Origin: Syntrophothermus sp. UBA1445
GTDB taxonomy: Bacteria; Bacillota; Syntrophomonadia; Syntrophomonadales; DTU052
Length of the DNA: 8,387 bases
Direction: 5' to 3'
Assembly (NCBI GenBank): GCA_002329495.1
Contig: DCTH01000235.1
Location: 1,866 to 10,252 of the forward strand
The first letter of the stretch is position 1, and each line of letters opens with the position of its first letter. Below are positions 1 through 7,077 of this stretch, piece after piece. The position numbers and the translations under genes were made by a program. The notes under the pieces were generated by a model. The model did no database searches. It saw nothing but the letters and a program-made list of their open reading frames with translations, and had not been told where the DNA came from.

Positions 1-651
1 GAGTATCTATATGGATTAATGGGCTGCCGTGGTGGGGGAACCGCCCGGGTGGTGTTTGAAGATGTACGGGTTCCAAAGTCCAATATCCTGGGAGAGGTCA
101 ACGGTGCTACGGCGATCTTTTATCCCATGATGATTCCCGAAAGACTTGGTACGGCTGCTATGACCATTGGTGCCGCCCGTCCGGCTCTTGAAATTGCGAC
201 TGATTACACCGCTAAGCGTAAAGCATTTGGCACCAAGATCAAGAACTTCCAGGCAGTCGGTTTCAAAGTTGCGGACGCGGTAAACAAACTGGATACGTCA
301 CGGGCAATGATCTACTGTACAGCCAGAGCCGTTGACGCCGGTATCGATGCGAAAAGAGCGCGGCGGATGGTATCTCAGGCCAAGAAATTTGTTACCGAGC
401 AGTGCTGGGATGCGGTTAACCTGTGCATGCAGGTTATGGGCGGCATAGGATACACCGATGTCTACCCGATTGAAAAGATTCTCCGTGATCTGCGTCTCTC
501 CATGATCTGGACGGGCACCAGTGAGATCATGAACCTCATTGTGCAGAACGAGTGGTACAAGGAACGTGCCCAGGAGAAAAACAGCAATATACGCAACTGT
601 GAATTCGACAGTGTCAACGCCTTTGCCGAAGACGAAAAGATCTACGAGTAA
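1..651 (+). CDS. Acyl-CoA dehydrogenase, C-terminal part (5' end outside window)
   Basis: This is a FAD-dependent acyl-CoA dehydrogenase, which oxidises an acyl-CoA to the 2-enoyl-CoA and normally passes electrons to electron-transfer flavoprotein in the cytoplasm. The reading frame is open to base 1, so the ATG at 19 is internal; 216 residues are visible. They cover the end of the beta-sheet middle domain (FEDVRVP) and the whole C-terminal helical domain. Family marks are RKAFG followed by FQ (visible residues 73-84) and GGIGY (147-151), which belong to the FAD-binding surface. The usual catalytic Glu in the C-terminal (Y)EGT motif is Thr here (WTGT, Thr171 at 511-513). A Glu in IPERLG (Glu47 at 139-141) sits where isovaleryl- and long-chain acyl-CoA dehydrogenases keep theirs, so activity is probably retained. 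A charged tail of about 25 residues follows the core. The acyl-CoA synthetase downstream fits a shared catabolic role. Family is certain; the substrate is not determinable. Confidence 0.93.
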   Translation, partial: EYLYGLMGCRGGGTARVVFEDVRVPKSNILGEVNGATAIFYPMMIPERLGTAAMTIGAARPALEIATDYTAKRKAFGTKIKNFQAVGFKVADAVNKLDTSRAMIYCTARAVDAGIDAKRARRMVSQAKKFVTEQCWDAVNLCMQVMGGIGYTDVYPIEKILRDLRLSMIWTGTSEIMNLIVQNEWYKERAQEKNSNIRNCEFDSVNAFAEDEKIYE

Positions 652-823
652 CCGGCCTAATACGCAGGTCTGGGCAAAAAGGGGGTGCGTAAGTCCGCCG
701 ATACTTAGGAGGTAACTGGCTTTCAATCCAGGGCTTATCCAATTGTTCGCCAACTAAAAACGCTAATAGTAGCAGTGAGCGTATTGGGAGTAATTTTGGA
801 GTTGTTTAACGTGATAAGTGAAG

Positions 824-829
824 GGAGGG
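824..829 (+). promoter_or_regulatory. Strong ribosome-binding site upstream of the acyl-CoA synthetase
   Basis: GGAGGG is the best Shine-Dalgarno match in this leader. It lies 4-5 bases before an ATG at 834 that is out of frame with the synthetase. It is 17 bases before the synthetase's own earliest in-frame start (TTG 847) and 35 bases before its first ATG (865). It therefore fits the short overlapping ORF better than the synthetase. Confidence 0.5.
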
Positions 830-833
830 ACTG

Positions 834-911
834 ATGTGGTACCCATTTGTATCACATCGAAAACATGAACATAAGGACCATGGAGATTGCCGAGAGAACG
901 ACGGTTGCTGA
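834..911 (+). CDS. Possible 25-residue leader ORF overlapping the acyl-CoA synthetase start
   Basis: A small ORF begins with ATG at 834, 4-5 bases after GGAGGG, and ends at TGA 909-911, running past all plausible synthetase starts in another frame. The predicted peptide begins MWYPFVSH and is rich in His and charged residues. I recognise no family. It could be a translated leader coupling or damping translation of the synthetase. It could also be the true synthetase N-terminus split by a one-base indel in the TTT run at 846-848, or chance. The only support is ribosome-binding-site placement. Confidence 0.25.
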   Translation: MWYPFVSHRKHEHKDHGDCRENDGC

Positions 912-2448
912 GATCATGTATCGTAATGCCCGGAAATATCCGAAAAAAGAAGCTATTGTTTTCAAAGATAAGAGATTGACCTTCCGTGAGCTTGATGAAC
1001 TTTCCAATCAGGTGGCCAACTTTGTCGTTGGATTGGGAGTGAAAAAGGGAGACCGGGTGGCCATTTTGATGCGCAACTCCGAAAAGTTTCCCGCCGTGTA
1101 TTTTGGCGTACTTAAGGCTGGGGCCATCATTATCTGCATAAACATAAGCTTTATGAAGCCTGAGGTTAAGTACATTCTCGAAGATAGTGGGGCCAAGCTC
1201 CTTATTTTTGATGAATTCTTCGTCCCGGTACTTAAAGGTCTACCGCAAGAGGCACCCGGTGTGGACAATTTCGTATGCGTTGGAGAGAATCCTCCCGAAG
1301 GAACTCTCGGTTACTTTGATCTTATGGCAAAATCCTCAACTGATAGACCTCCGGTCAGGGTAACGGAGGATGACCCCTGTTCCATCATTTATACATCCGG
1401 GACCACTGGTTCTCCCCGGGGAGCGCTGTTCAACCACCGGGCGGTGGTCTACAATGCCAGCATTGTTGGAGTTGTCAACCACGGATTTAGACACTTTTCC
1501 AGAAGCCTGATTATGATGCCCCTGTTCCATTCTGCCCCGTTACACAACCATTTCCTGGGTACCAGTTTTGTAGGCGGTACCAACGTTATACTGGAAGCCT
1601 TTGATCCCAAGCTGTTCCTGGAGACTATTGAAAAGGAAAAAACCACTCATTTCTTTGGGCCAGTGGTGGTATACCTCACCTGTCTCAAACTATTGGATGT
1701 TAAACAATACGATTTATCATCGATGCAGCTCTTTGTTATGGGAGGAAGCCCGGCCTCCGCAGAAGACCAGGCCAGGATAATCGAGGAATTTGGCTTGAAG
1801 GGACGATTCCAGCAGGTTTATGGGCTAACTGAAGCTGGTCCAGCCGGGAATGCTCTGTTTTCGGAGGAAATTGAGCTGAAACCTCGGGCCCTGGGTTTGA
1901 ATGGATGCCTGGGCGGCGAATTGATAATTGTGGACAAGGATCTAAACAAAATAGAAGAACCCGGAGTTGTTGGTGAACTGGCTGTCTTTTGTGAGTCTCA
2001 TATGGTAGGGTATTATAACGATCCTGAAAGGACCGCCAATACCCTGATCAATGGCTGGATACTGACCGGTGATTTGGCCATGTATGATGAAGACGAGTAT
2101 ATTTATTTTGTCGACCGGTCCAAGGATATGATCATTTCAGGTGGGCAGAACGTTTACTCGAAGGAGATTGAGGACGTGATCATGGGGCACCCGGCAGTCA
2201 TGGAAGTTGCGGTAATCGGAGCCCCGCATCCTGAGTGGGGCGAGTCCGTAAAAGCAGTAGTATCCTTAAGACCGGGTATGACAGTTACACCCGAAGAAAT
2301 CAAGGACTTCTGTGCAGATAAGCTGGCCAGGTTCAAACGGCCGCGCTTTGTGCAGATCGTGGAAGCTATTCCCCACAATCCTGCGGGCAAGATTGTTAAA
2401 CCGGAGATCCGCAAACTTTACGGGCAACCCGAGGACAAAGTGCTTTAA
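865..2448 (+). CDS. AMP-forming acyl-CoA synthetase (fatty acid/carboxylate-CoA ligase)
   Basis: This is a member of the ANL adenylate-forming superfamily. It activates a carboxylic acid with ATP to an acyl-AMP, then transfers the acyl group to coenzyme A in the cytoplasm. From ATG 865 it has 527 residues, normal for the family. Motifs appear in order: the phosphate loop YTSGTTGSPRG (176-186), YGLTEA (319-324), GWILTGDLA with the ribose-binding Asp (397-405), the hinge and A8 segment DRSKDMIISGGQNVYSKEIE (417-436), and the C-terminal NPAGK with the adenylation lysine (Lys509). All key residues are present, so it should be active. The start is uncertain: TTG 847 adds six residues, and ATG 880 is also possible with AAGGA just before it. 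None has an ideally spaced ribosome-binding site, and an in-frame TGA at 832 bars extension. It follows the dehydrogenase by about 210 bases on the same strand with no strong terminator between, so cotranscription is plausible. Chain-length or aromatic preference cannot be told. Confidence 0.92.
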   Translation: MNIRTMEIAERTTVAEIMYRNARKYPKKEAIVFKDKRLTFRELDELSNQVANFVVGLGVKKGDRVAILMRNSEKFPAVYFGVLKAGAIIICINISFMKPEVKYILEDSGAKLLIFDEFFVPVLKGLPQEAPGVDNFVCVGENPPEGTLGYFDLMAKSSTDRPPVRVTEDDPCSIIYTSGTTGSPRGALFNHRAVVYNASIVGVVNHGFRHFSRSLIMMPLFHSAPLHNHFLGTSFVGGTNVILEAFDPKLFLETIEKEKTTHFFGPVVVYLTCLKLLDVKQYDLSSMQLFVMGGSPASAEDQARIIEEFGLKGRFQQVYGLTEAGPAGNALFSEEIELKPRALGLNGCLGGELIIVDKDLNKIEEPGVVGELAVFCESHMVGYYNDPERTANTLINGWILTGDLAMYDEDEYIYFVDRSKDMIISGGQNVYSKEIEDVIMGHPAVMEVAVIGAPHPEWGESVKAVVSLRPGMTVTPEEIKDFCADKLARFKRPRFVQIVEAIPHNPAGKIVKPEIRKLYGQPEDKVL

Positions 2449-2577
2449 TAACCGGCGATAATCGGTGCGATACCGAGTCGGAGTCAGATGTGGCTGCTTG
2501 TACTGCGCCCGGGACCAACATCGGGAATAGGGTTTAATGAGCGTAGGGAAGACAATTTTTGTTTATAAGTCGGAATG

Positions 2578-2620
2578 CCCAGGATACCTCCCAACAGGTA
2601 TTCTGGGTTTCCGTTTATTC
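2578..2620 (+). terminator. Probable terminator hairpin between convergent genes
   Basis: Arms at 2578-2589 and 2596-2607 form a 12-bp stem with a single G-T wobble and a six-base loop (CCCAAC). On the + strand it is followed by a T-rich tract (TTTCCGTTTATTC), consistent with rho-independent termination of the synthetase transcript. Downstream of it on the - strand there is no clear T tract, so a role for the convergent permease gene is less certain. The rest of 2449-2577 shows no gene or other convincing structure. Confidence 0.5.
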
Positions 2621-2644
2621 GGCAGCGGCAGTCTCCGTTTGCAA

Positions 2645-3832
2645 TCACGGTTCATTTTCTGGATCCGGCTTCTTTTCCTTTTTTTCGTTCTCAGACTCCG
2701 CCAGCTCTTTGGCCAGTTCAAAGACCATAGAAGGGCTCGGTTGTACTGGCCTAAGGGTTCCACGCGGCCTACCCAGTCTTTCCTTGACAAAGCCATACAC
2801 CAGCGAACCTAAAAGCAGGAGTCCGGCGAATCCCACAGCAGGGAAGAGGATACTAACCAGATTGGAAAAACCAAACTGGGAGAGTCCCAGAGCCAGCGCC
2901 CCTGCACCAATGGTCAGGTAGCGGTACCTCGCGGAGCCCTGTTTGCTGAGCCGGGCCACAAAGCCATAGAGGCTTCCCACTGCGGTGGTGTAAACCTCAG
3001 CCAGCAGTACGATGGTGTAAGCAATCCGTACCAGGGGAGAAACCGTCCCTGCCACCAGGATCATGGGGATTTCGTAAGTGGAGGCCCGTCCTATATGGGT
3101 CAAAATAGCCAGATTGATCAGGGTAGCACCGATTCCCAGGCCAAGCCCACCCAGGATAGCGCCGGTCTTAAGACGGTTGGGACCGGACAAAGCCCCCAAT
3201 GGAGCCAGGATTGCGACAGCTAAAACCAGGTTGTAAGAGGTGTAAAGAACGGCTGTCAATGGCCAGTAGGGGACTGGGGCCAGAGCTGGTTCGGAGTAGC
3301 CCCGGAGACTGGCCATTAAAGCCGGCATATCAGTTGCTATGGTATAGGCAGCCACCCCAAATACCGCAACCAGCAGCAGAGGCACCACCAGGCTGATTGA
3401 CCTTACCACACCGCTAATACCCAGTAAAACCGTCAGCAGCGAGGCGGCAATCATCAAAAAACTGCCCCACAAAAACGGGAGGTTGAACTGCTCGGTAAAG
3501 ATTGCGCCCGCACCTGCACCCATGGTGATTACGGCACCAAACAGAAAGAGCGTAATCACCCAGTCGATGAAAGTACCGATCCACCTGCCACCTGCGTAAC
3601 GGATAATCGGCAGGTGAGATTCCGCTTTAAGCCTCCTTCCCAGCTCCAGAATCATGTAGCCGAAAACCGCCAGCAGGACTGCAGTGACCGCCAGTCCAGC
3701 CAGACCCGCCCGCCCGAAGTAGCCGAAAAACTGCAGGACCTCCTGTCCGGAGGCAAAACCTGCCCCCACCACCGTTCCGATATAGGTAGCCGCAATCACC
3801 AAAACTGAAAACGGTTTCTTAGGCATACCCAT
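2645..3832 (-). CDS. YkvI-family membrane transporter, substrate unknown
   Basis: This is a polytopic membrane protein of about 395 residues resembling the YkvI family (COG3949), which is related to the LeuT-fold/APC-type transporters. The N-terminal signature TYIGTVVGAGFASGQE (16-31) matches the first, glycine-broken transmembrane helix where such carriers bind ion or substrate. Around ten hydrophobic segments follow, approximately at 9-28, 42-64, 84-113, 118-140, 146-167, 189-212, 222-245, 257-282, 305-320 and 323-349. The last 45 residues form a hydrophilic, Glu/Lys-rich tail, probably cytoplasmic. The frame continues upstream to a TTG at 3988, but those 52 residues look non-homologous, so I prefer ATG 3832; ATG 3826 is two codons later. 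Neither has a clear Shine-Dalgarno sequence, and a small hairpin lies directly upstream. The gene stands alone, convergent with the synthetase and divergent from the Yip1 gene. Family assignment rests on recall of the N-terminal signature. Confidence 0.85.
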   Translation of the reverse strand: MGMPKKPFSVLVIAATYIGTVVGAGFASGQEVLQFFGYFGRAGLAGLAVTAVLLAVFGYMILELGRRLKAESHLPIIRYAGGRWIGTFIDWVITLFLFGAVITMGAGAGAIFTEQFNLPFLWGSFLMIAASLLTVLLGISGVVRSISLVVPLLLVAVFGVAAYTIATDMPALMASLRGYSEPALAPVPYWPLTAVLYTSYNLVLAVAILAPLGALSGPNRLKTGAILGGLGLGIGATLINLAILTHIGRASTYEIPMILVAGTVSPLVRIAYTIVLLAEVYTTAVGSLYGFVARLSKQGSARYRYLTIGAGALALGLSQFGFSNLVSILFPAVGFAGLLLLGSLVYGFVKERLGRPRGTLRPVQPSPSMVFELAKELAESENEKKEKKPDPENEP

Positions 3833-3835
3833 AGT

Positions 3836-3851
3836 TTGCTTGGAAAAGCAA
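3836..3851 (-). promoter_or_regulatory. Small hairpin at the transporter's translation start
   Basis: TTGCTT (3836-3841) and AAGCAA (3846-3851) form a perfect 6-bp stem with a four-base loop. In the - strand message it ends three bases before ATG 3832, exactly where a Shine-Dalgarno site would sit, and no such site is visible. It may limit ribosome access, or it may simply be chance. Confidence 0.3.
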
Positions 3852-4131
3852 TAGTTATGTGGAACCGGGACAGGTCTGGCAGCATTATTTCGCAATGGGG
3901 CAACGGAGACGTTTAGCAATAAGGCTGGTCTAGGGGTTTCCGGTCGTCCGGTTCTGCCGCAGGAAAGCTTTTTGCTTGCCCCAACCAAATTCCCACTGTC
4001 GAAGTGTTAAAATGAAGTATAGGCAGCCTTTACCGCTGACATGATTTGTTAATTAGATATGATTCACAGCCATACGATGGCCGGCCAGCGACTTCCGCTC
4101 GAACAGTATTACCGTGACATCCGCATCGATA

Positions 4132-4175
4132 TACCAACTGAAAGTCCGAGCCGCTTACCGATACTTCGGTTGGTA
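4132..4175. other. 11-bp stem-loop in the divergent spacer
   Basis: The arms TACCAACTGAA (4132-4142) and TTCGGTTGGTA (4165-4175) pair over 11 bp with one T-G wobble around a 22-base loop. The loop side also allows an alternative 5-bp hairpin, ACCGA-TACT-TCGGT (4157-4170). If the Yip1 promoter is upstream, this would lie in its 5' leader about 90 bases before the start. No known riboswitch or tRNA features were recognised. Confidence 0.3.
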
Positions 4176-4229
4176 ACAGCTTCCTTGTTTCCCGACTCTC
4201 AAATCACGAAGGAAACCGTGGGACCCATA

Positions 4230-4247
4230 CAGAATATATAAATTCTG
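4230..4247. promoter_or_regulatory. AT-rich inverted repeat, possible operator or -10 region, before the Yip1 gene
   Basis: CAGAAT (4230-4235) and ATTCTG (4242-4247) are perfect inverted repeats around ATATAA. The centre contains TATAAA (4237-4242), which could act as a -10 box overlapped by an operator, but no matching -35 is seen. It ends five bases before the AAAGGAG ribosome-binding site (4252-4258). Confidence 0.25.
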
Positions 4248-4265
4248 GGGGAAAGGAGTGGTGTT

Positions 4266-4961
4266 ATGGAGGAAAACAAACTGACCATGGGGGAGCGGTT
4301 CTGGGGCATTTTCGTAAACCCGGTCCCGACTTTTAAGGCTATTGGGGAGGATCCCCGGATACTTGTACCGGCATTGGTGGTTATCGCCATTAATGTTCTG
4401 CTGGGCTGGCTGGTTATTCCCGAAACCATTGCTTACACGGAATCAATTTTGGAGAGCAGTGGTCAGGCGATGACCCGTGAGGCTTTGGATATGGCTATAA
4501 CCGGGACCAAGATCAGCCTCATTGTGGGTTCGGCCCTGCTACCTCCGCTGATTTGGCTGGTCCAGGCGGTTCTGCTGGCTGTGGTTAAGCAGTTTACCGT
4601 TGGTGAGGCCACTTTTAAGCAGTTTTACGCGGTAGCCTTCTTTGCCTGGTTGCCCCCGTTCCTGGGTGGCCTCATAAAGAGCATATTGATCAAGTTTATC
4701 GGATTTGACGGTGCCATGGCCGTACAAACGAGTCTGGCTTTGTTTTTACCTTCGTCAATAGATTCCGGTTTCTGGTTTGTTTTCTTATCCAGGATGGACC
4801 TATTTGGGCTCTGGGGTCTGGTGCTGCTTTCCCTGGGCGGTGCTGCCGTCATGAAGAGAGACCCCTGGAAAACTGGGATTTACGTTTTCTCAGCCTGGCT
4901 GATCTACGTTATTGTGGTAGCCTACTTGAGTGCAAGGTTCGCCACTGTCCCGGAAATGTAA
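4266..4961 (+). CDS. Yip1-domain integral membrane protein
   Basis: This 231-residue membrane protein resembles bacterial members of the Yip1 family (PF04893). Near the N-terminus it has the typical pattern of a Phe-rich amphipathic stretch, FVNPVPTFKAIGEDP (16-30), just before the first membrane helix. Hydrophobic segments lie near 31-51, 83-107, 119-142, 168-195 and 202-222, giving about five helices. No catalytic or ligand-binding motif is visible, and no biochemical role is established for such bacterial proteins. The ATG at 4266 is well supported by AAAGGAG seven bases upstream. The gene is followed in the same direction, after 122 bases, by a complete MacAB-like exporter. A role in assembling or modulating that exporter is reasonable but inferred only from position. 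The gap contains a candidate second promoter, so the two may be partly independent in expression. Confidence 0.85.
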   Translation: MEENKLTMGERFWGIFVNPVPTFKAIGEDPRILVPALVVIAINVLLGWLVIPETIAYTESILESSGQAMTREALDMAITGTKISLIVGSALLPPLIWLVQAVLLAVVKQFTVGEATFKQFYAVAFFAWLPPFLGGLIKSILIKFIGFDGAMAVQTSLALFLPSSIDSGFWFVFLSRMDLFGLWGLVLLSLGGAAVMKRDPWKTGIYVFSAWLIYVIVVAYLSARFATVPEM

Positions 4962-4999
4962 TAGTTTTAAGAGACTTGTCACAAATCGGGGCCGTGAAG

Positions 5000-5008
5000 T
5001 GTTATAGA
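5000..5008 (+). promoter_or_regulatory. Candidate extended -10 promoter for the exporter genes
   Basis: TGTTATAGA carries the TG of an extended -10 box, one base, then TATAGA (5003-5008). No -35 hexamer lies at 17 bases; TTGTCA at 4976-4981 is 21 bases upstream of the hexamer, too far. Transcription from here would start about 70 bases before the membrane fusion protein and include the palindrome at 5037-5050. Confidence 0.3.
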
Positions 5009-5036
5009 TAATGGGTCACTTTTTCGGGAGAAAGTA

Positions 5037-5050
5037 AGCCGATATCGGCT
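5037..5050. promoter_or_regulatory. 14-bp perfect palindrome, candidate operator
   Basis: AGCCGATATCGGCT is perfectly self-complementary. It lies about 30 bases after the candidate -10 box and 33 bases before the exporter's first codon, a natural position for a dimeric repressor site. A second, 8-bp palindrome (AGCATGCT, 5058-5065) follows. No regulator gene is in the window. Confidence 0.35.
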
Positions 5051-5083
5051 GCATTCCAGCATGCTTGAAGAGGAGAAGGTAAT

Positions 5084-6343
5084 TTGTCAAAGCAAGGTAA
5101 AGTTAAAAAATTACTCACCAAACGAAATCTGATCATCGTCGGAGTAATGTTTTTGATTACTGTGGTGGGGATTAACGTCTACCGGGTGCAGAATAAGGAC
5201 GTGGTGAAGGTAAAAACTGCGTCAGTAAAGGAACAGAAATTGGTGCAGACGGTTCTGGCTTCAGGTAAGGTGGTGGCTACGGATAAAAAGGTAATCTACA
5301 GCCAGGTGACGGGCACCGTGAAGAAGATTCATGTAAAGATGGGACAGGAGGTTCAGCCGGGGCAACTACTGATGGAATTGGACATCCCTGATGGTCCTCA
5401 AAGGCTGGCTCAGGCCCGGGCGGCCTTAGCCAAAGCGGAGTCTGATCTGGCCAAAGCCAGGGCCAGCGGGAAGAGCCTGGAATTGATTGATGCTGAATCT
5501 ACCTACGCTGAGGCCGAAGCCAGTTACCGGCTGGCCCAGGACCGGCTTAAGCGCAATCAGGTGCTGTATCAGGAAGGTGCAATATCACTGGAGAGTTTGC
5601 AGGAAATCGAGTCGCAGTTTGCCTCCGCTGAGAGCCGATTCCGCAAAGCAGAAGCGGCTTTGGAAGCTGCGCAGGCCGGCGCATCAGCAGCTCTCATGGG
5701 ACTTCAGGCGGCGGTGGACAGCGCAGCAGCCAGTTTAGCGTTGCTGGAAGGCCAGATGGGGCAGGAGGGCTTGAAGTCAGACATCTCCGGTAGGGTCTTG
5801 TCCCTCGGCGTCCGGGAAGGGGACATGATTACGCCCAATACCATACTGATCACAGTAGGCAGTATCGACAAACTGGAGATTGCTGCCGATATTAATGAAG
5901 CTGATGGTCCTCAGCTTAAGATTGGGCAGAGGGTAGTAATCACCGGGAGCGCCATTACCGACCAGCATTATGTTGGAAAGATAACTGAGGTTGGGTTGGA
6001 AGCCAGAAATCAGGCAAGAAATGAAACTGAGAGTTCAGATCTGCCGATAACGGTATCATTGCCAGAGAAGACGTTGCTCCGTCCCGGTTACAATGTTGAT
6101 CTGGAGATTACCACCCAGGTTGATAATAAAGCTCTGGTGGTTCCTTACGAAGCGGTTATTGAGCAAGAGGATGTCCCCTATGTTTATGTGGTTCGGAATG
6201 ATAAAGCTCACCTGCAGAAAGTAGTGCCGGGCATTTATGATAATTTCAATATCCAGATAACCAAAGGCCTCAAGAAAGGGGAAAAGGTAATAATCGAACA
6301 CCCTCCCGAATTGAAAGAAGGCAGTAAGGTTAGATCAAAATGA
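5084..6343 (+). CDS. MacA/HlyD-like membrane fusion protein of an ABC exporter
   Basis: This is the periplasmic-adaptor-type (RND/MacA family) subunit, here expected to be anchored in the cytoplasmic membrane and to project outside the cell. It has 419 residues. A basic N-terminus precedes a single membrane helix (15-33). Then come the first half of a biotinyl-lipoyl domain (71-100, with GTVKKIHVKMGQEVQPGQ), a long Ala/Glu-rich alpha-helical hairpin (about 104-225), the second lipoyl half (232-260, SGRVLSLGVREGD), a beta-barrel region (about 265-345) and a membrane-proximal domain to the end. The start is TTG at 5084, supported by AGGAG eight bases upstream; no in-frame ATG fits better. There is no lipoprotein signal. 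The stop overlaps the ATPase start by four bases, so translation is probably coupled. It should work with the ATPase and permease. The cargo could be a drug, peptide or lipid and is not readable from sequence. Confidence 0.93.
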   Translation: MSKQGKVKKLLTKRNLIIVGVMFLITVVGINVYRVQNKDVVKVKTASVKEQKLVQTVLASGKVVATDKKVIYSQVTGTVKKIHVKMGQEVQPGQLLMELDIPDGPQRLAQARAALAKAESDLAKARASGKSLELIDAESTYAEAEASYRLAQDRLKRNQVLYQEGAISLESLQEIESQFASAESRFRKAEAALEAAQAGASAALMGLQAAVDSAAASLALLEGQMGQEGLKSDISGRVLSLGVREGDMITPNTILITVGSIDKLEIAADINEADGPQLKIGQRVVITGSAITDQHYVGKITEVGLEARNQARNETESSDLPITVSLPEKTLLRPGYNVDLEITTQVDNKALVVPYEAVIEQEDVPYVYVVRNDKAHLQKVVPGIYDNFNIQITKGLKKGEKVIIEHPPELKEGSKVRSK

Positions 6344-7077
6344 TTAAAGTTGAGCAGCTTACCAAGATATACGACACCGGAATTGTAAGGGTTGAAGCCC
6401 TGGTTGATCTGGATCTCGAGATTAGTAACGGCGAATTCTTGGCGATAATGGGACCCTCGGGTTCGGGAAAATCAACGCTTATGAACATCCTGGGTTGTCT
6501 GGACCGCAACACCTCCGGGGAATACTTCCTGGAAGGGGTTCCGATCAGCACCCTGGAAGAGAATGAACTGGCCAAGATTCGCAATCAGAAGATCGGCTTT
6601 GTCTTTCAGACCTTCAATCTCCTGCCGCGCATGGATGCCCTCCGTAATGTGGAAGTCCCGATGCTTTATTCCGGGGTAAGTCCCCGAGAGAGACGAAATC
6701 GCGCCTGGGAGGCCCTGGAGAAGGTTGGCCTGACCGGTCATGCCCACCACCGCCCCAACGAACTCTCGGGAGGCCAGCGCCAGCGGGTGGCAATAGCGAG
6801 GGCCCTGGTGAACGATCCCAGCATCATTCTGGCTGATGAACCTACCGGTAATCTGGATACCCGGTCGGGACTCGAAATCATGTCAATAATTCAGGATCTT
6901 AATTGCCAGGGGGCAACAGTCGTTCTGGTTACCCATGAACACGAGATCTCCCGCCATGCTCAGCGGGTGATCCATTTTCGGGATGGTCGTCTGGTTAAAA
7001 CTGAATTGATCGACTCACCAATGCGCGCTGCCGAGACTTTGGAAGCAGTGAGGCAGCAGATGGAGGACGGCCTATGA
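6340..7077 (+). CDS. ABC exporter ATPase, LolD/MacB type
   Basis: This is a cytoplasmic ATP-binding subunit of 245 residues, the usual size for stand-alone MacB/LolD/FtsE-like ATPases. All catalytic elements are intact: Walker [10 protein letters not shown] (38-46), Q-loop Gln90 in [11 protein letters not shown], signature LSGGQRQRV (142-150), Walker B IILADE with Glu167, the D-loop GNLD (170-173) and switch His199 in VTHEH. The LNILG/NLLPRM style and the order of neighbours place it in the MacB/LolD group, where ATP hydrolysis drives a mechanotransmission permease. It starts in an ATGA overlap with the fusion protein stop, with TAAGGT nine bases upstream, and ends in another ATGA overlap with the permease. 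A short, partly charged tail follows His199. In many Gram-negatives this domain is fused to the permease; separation here is the normal Gram-positive arrangement, not a frameshift. Confidence 0.96.
   Translation: MIKVEQLTKIYDTGIVRVEALVDLDLEISNGEFLAIMGPSGSGKSTLMNILGCLDRNTSGEYFLEGVPISTLEENELAKIRNQKIGFVFQTFNLLPRMDALRNVEVPMLYSGVSPRERRNRAWEALEKVGLTGHAHHRPNELSGGQRQRVAIARALVNDPSIILADEPTGNLDTRSGLEIMSIIQDLNCQGATVVLVTHEHEISRHAQRVIHFRDGRLVKTELIDSPMRAAETLEAVRQQMEDGL

Larger units (their letters stand above)
3833..4265. other. 433-base divergent intergenic region
   Basis: This spacer should hold promoters for the - strand transporter and the + strand Yip1 gene. I see no TTGACA/TATAAT pair with good spacing on either strand. 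Two short reading frames cross it: the upstream extension of the transporter frame to TTG 3988, and a 60-codon ORF at 4059-4241. Neither has a ribosome-binding site or recognisable sequence, so I do not call them. Local structures are a hairpin next to the transporter start (3836-3851), an 11-bp stem (4132-4175) and an AT-rich inverted repeat (4230-4247). No RNA gene family was recognised. Confidence 0.5.

Noticed and set aside
298..753. 151-codon ORF on the - strand
   Set aside because: It lies antisense to the well-supported acyl-CoA dehydrogenase and shows no family signature.
758..783. Weak hairpin with ACGCT/AGCGT arms after the dehydrogenase
   Set aside because: The 5-bp stem has a 13-base loop and no T tract, so it does not support a terminator call.
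2537..2921. Two overlapping + strand ORFs of 91 and 120 codons
   Set aside because: They mostly run antisense to the C-terminus of the YkvI-like transporter, and their Ser/Phe-rich composition is the mirror of its Glu/Lys tail and hydrophobic helices.
3833..3988. 52-residue N-terminal extension of the transporter from TTG 3988
   Set aside because: The extension is Arg/Pro-rich, not membrane-like, and the family begins just before the TYIGTVVGAGFASGQ helix.
4081..4180. Possible tRNA around the 11-bp stem-loop
   Set aside because: There is no T-loop GGTTCGAATCC-like motif, no anticodon stem and no cloverleaf pairing.
4059..4241. 60-codon + strand ORF in the divergent spacer
   Set aside because: No ribosome-binding site precedes the ATG, no domain is recognisable, and it spans the 11-bp stem-loop.
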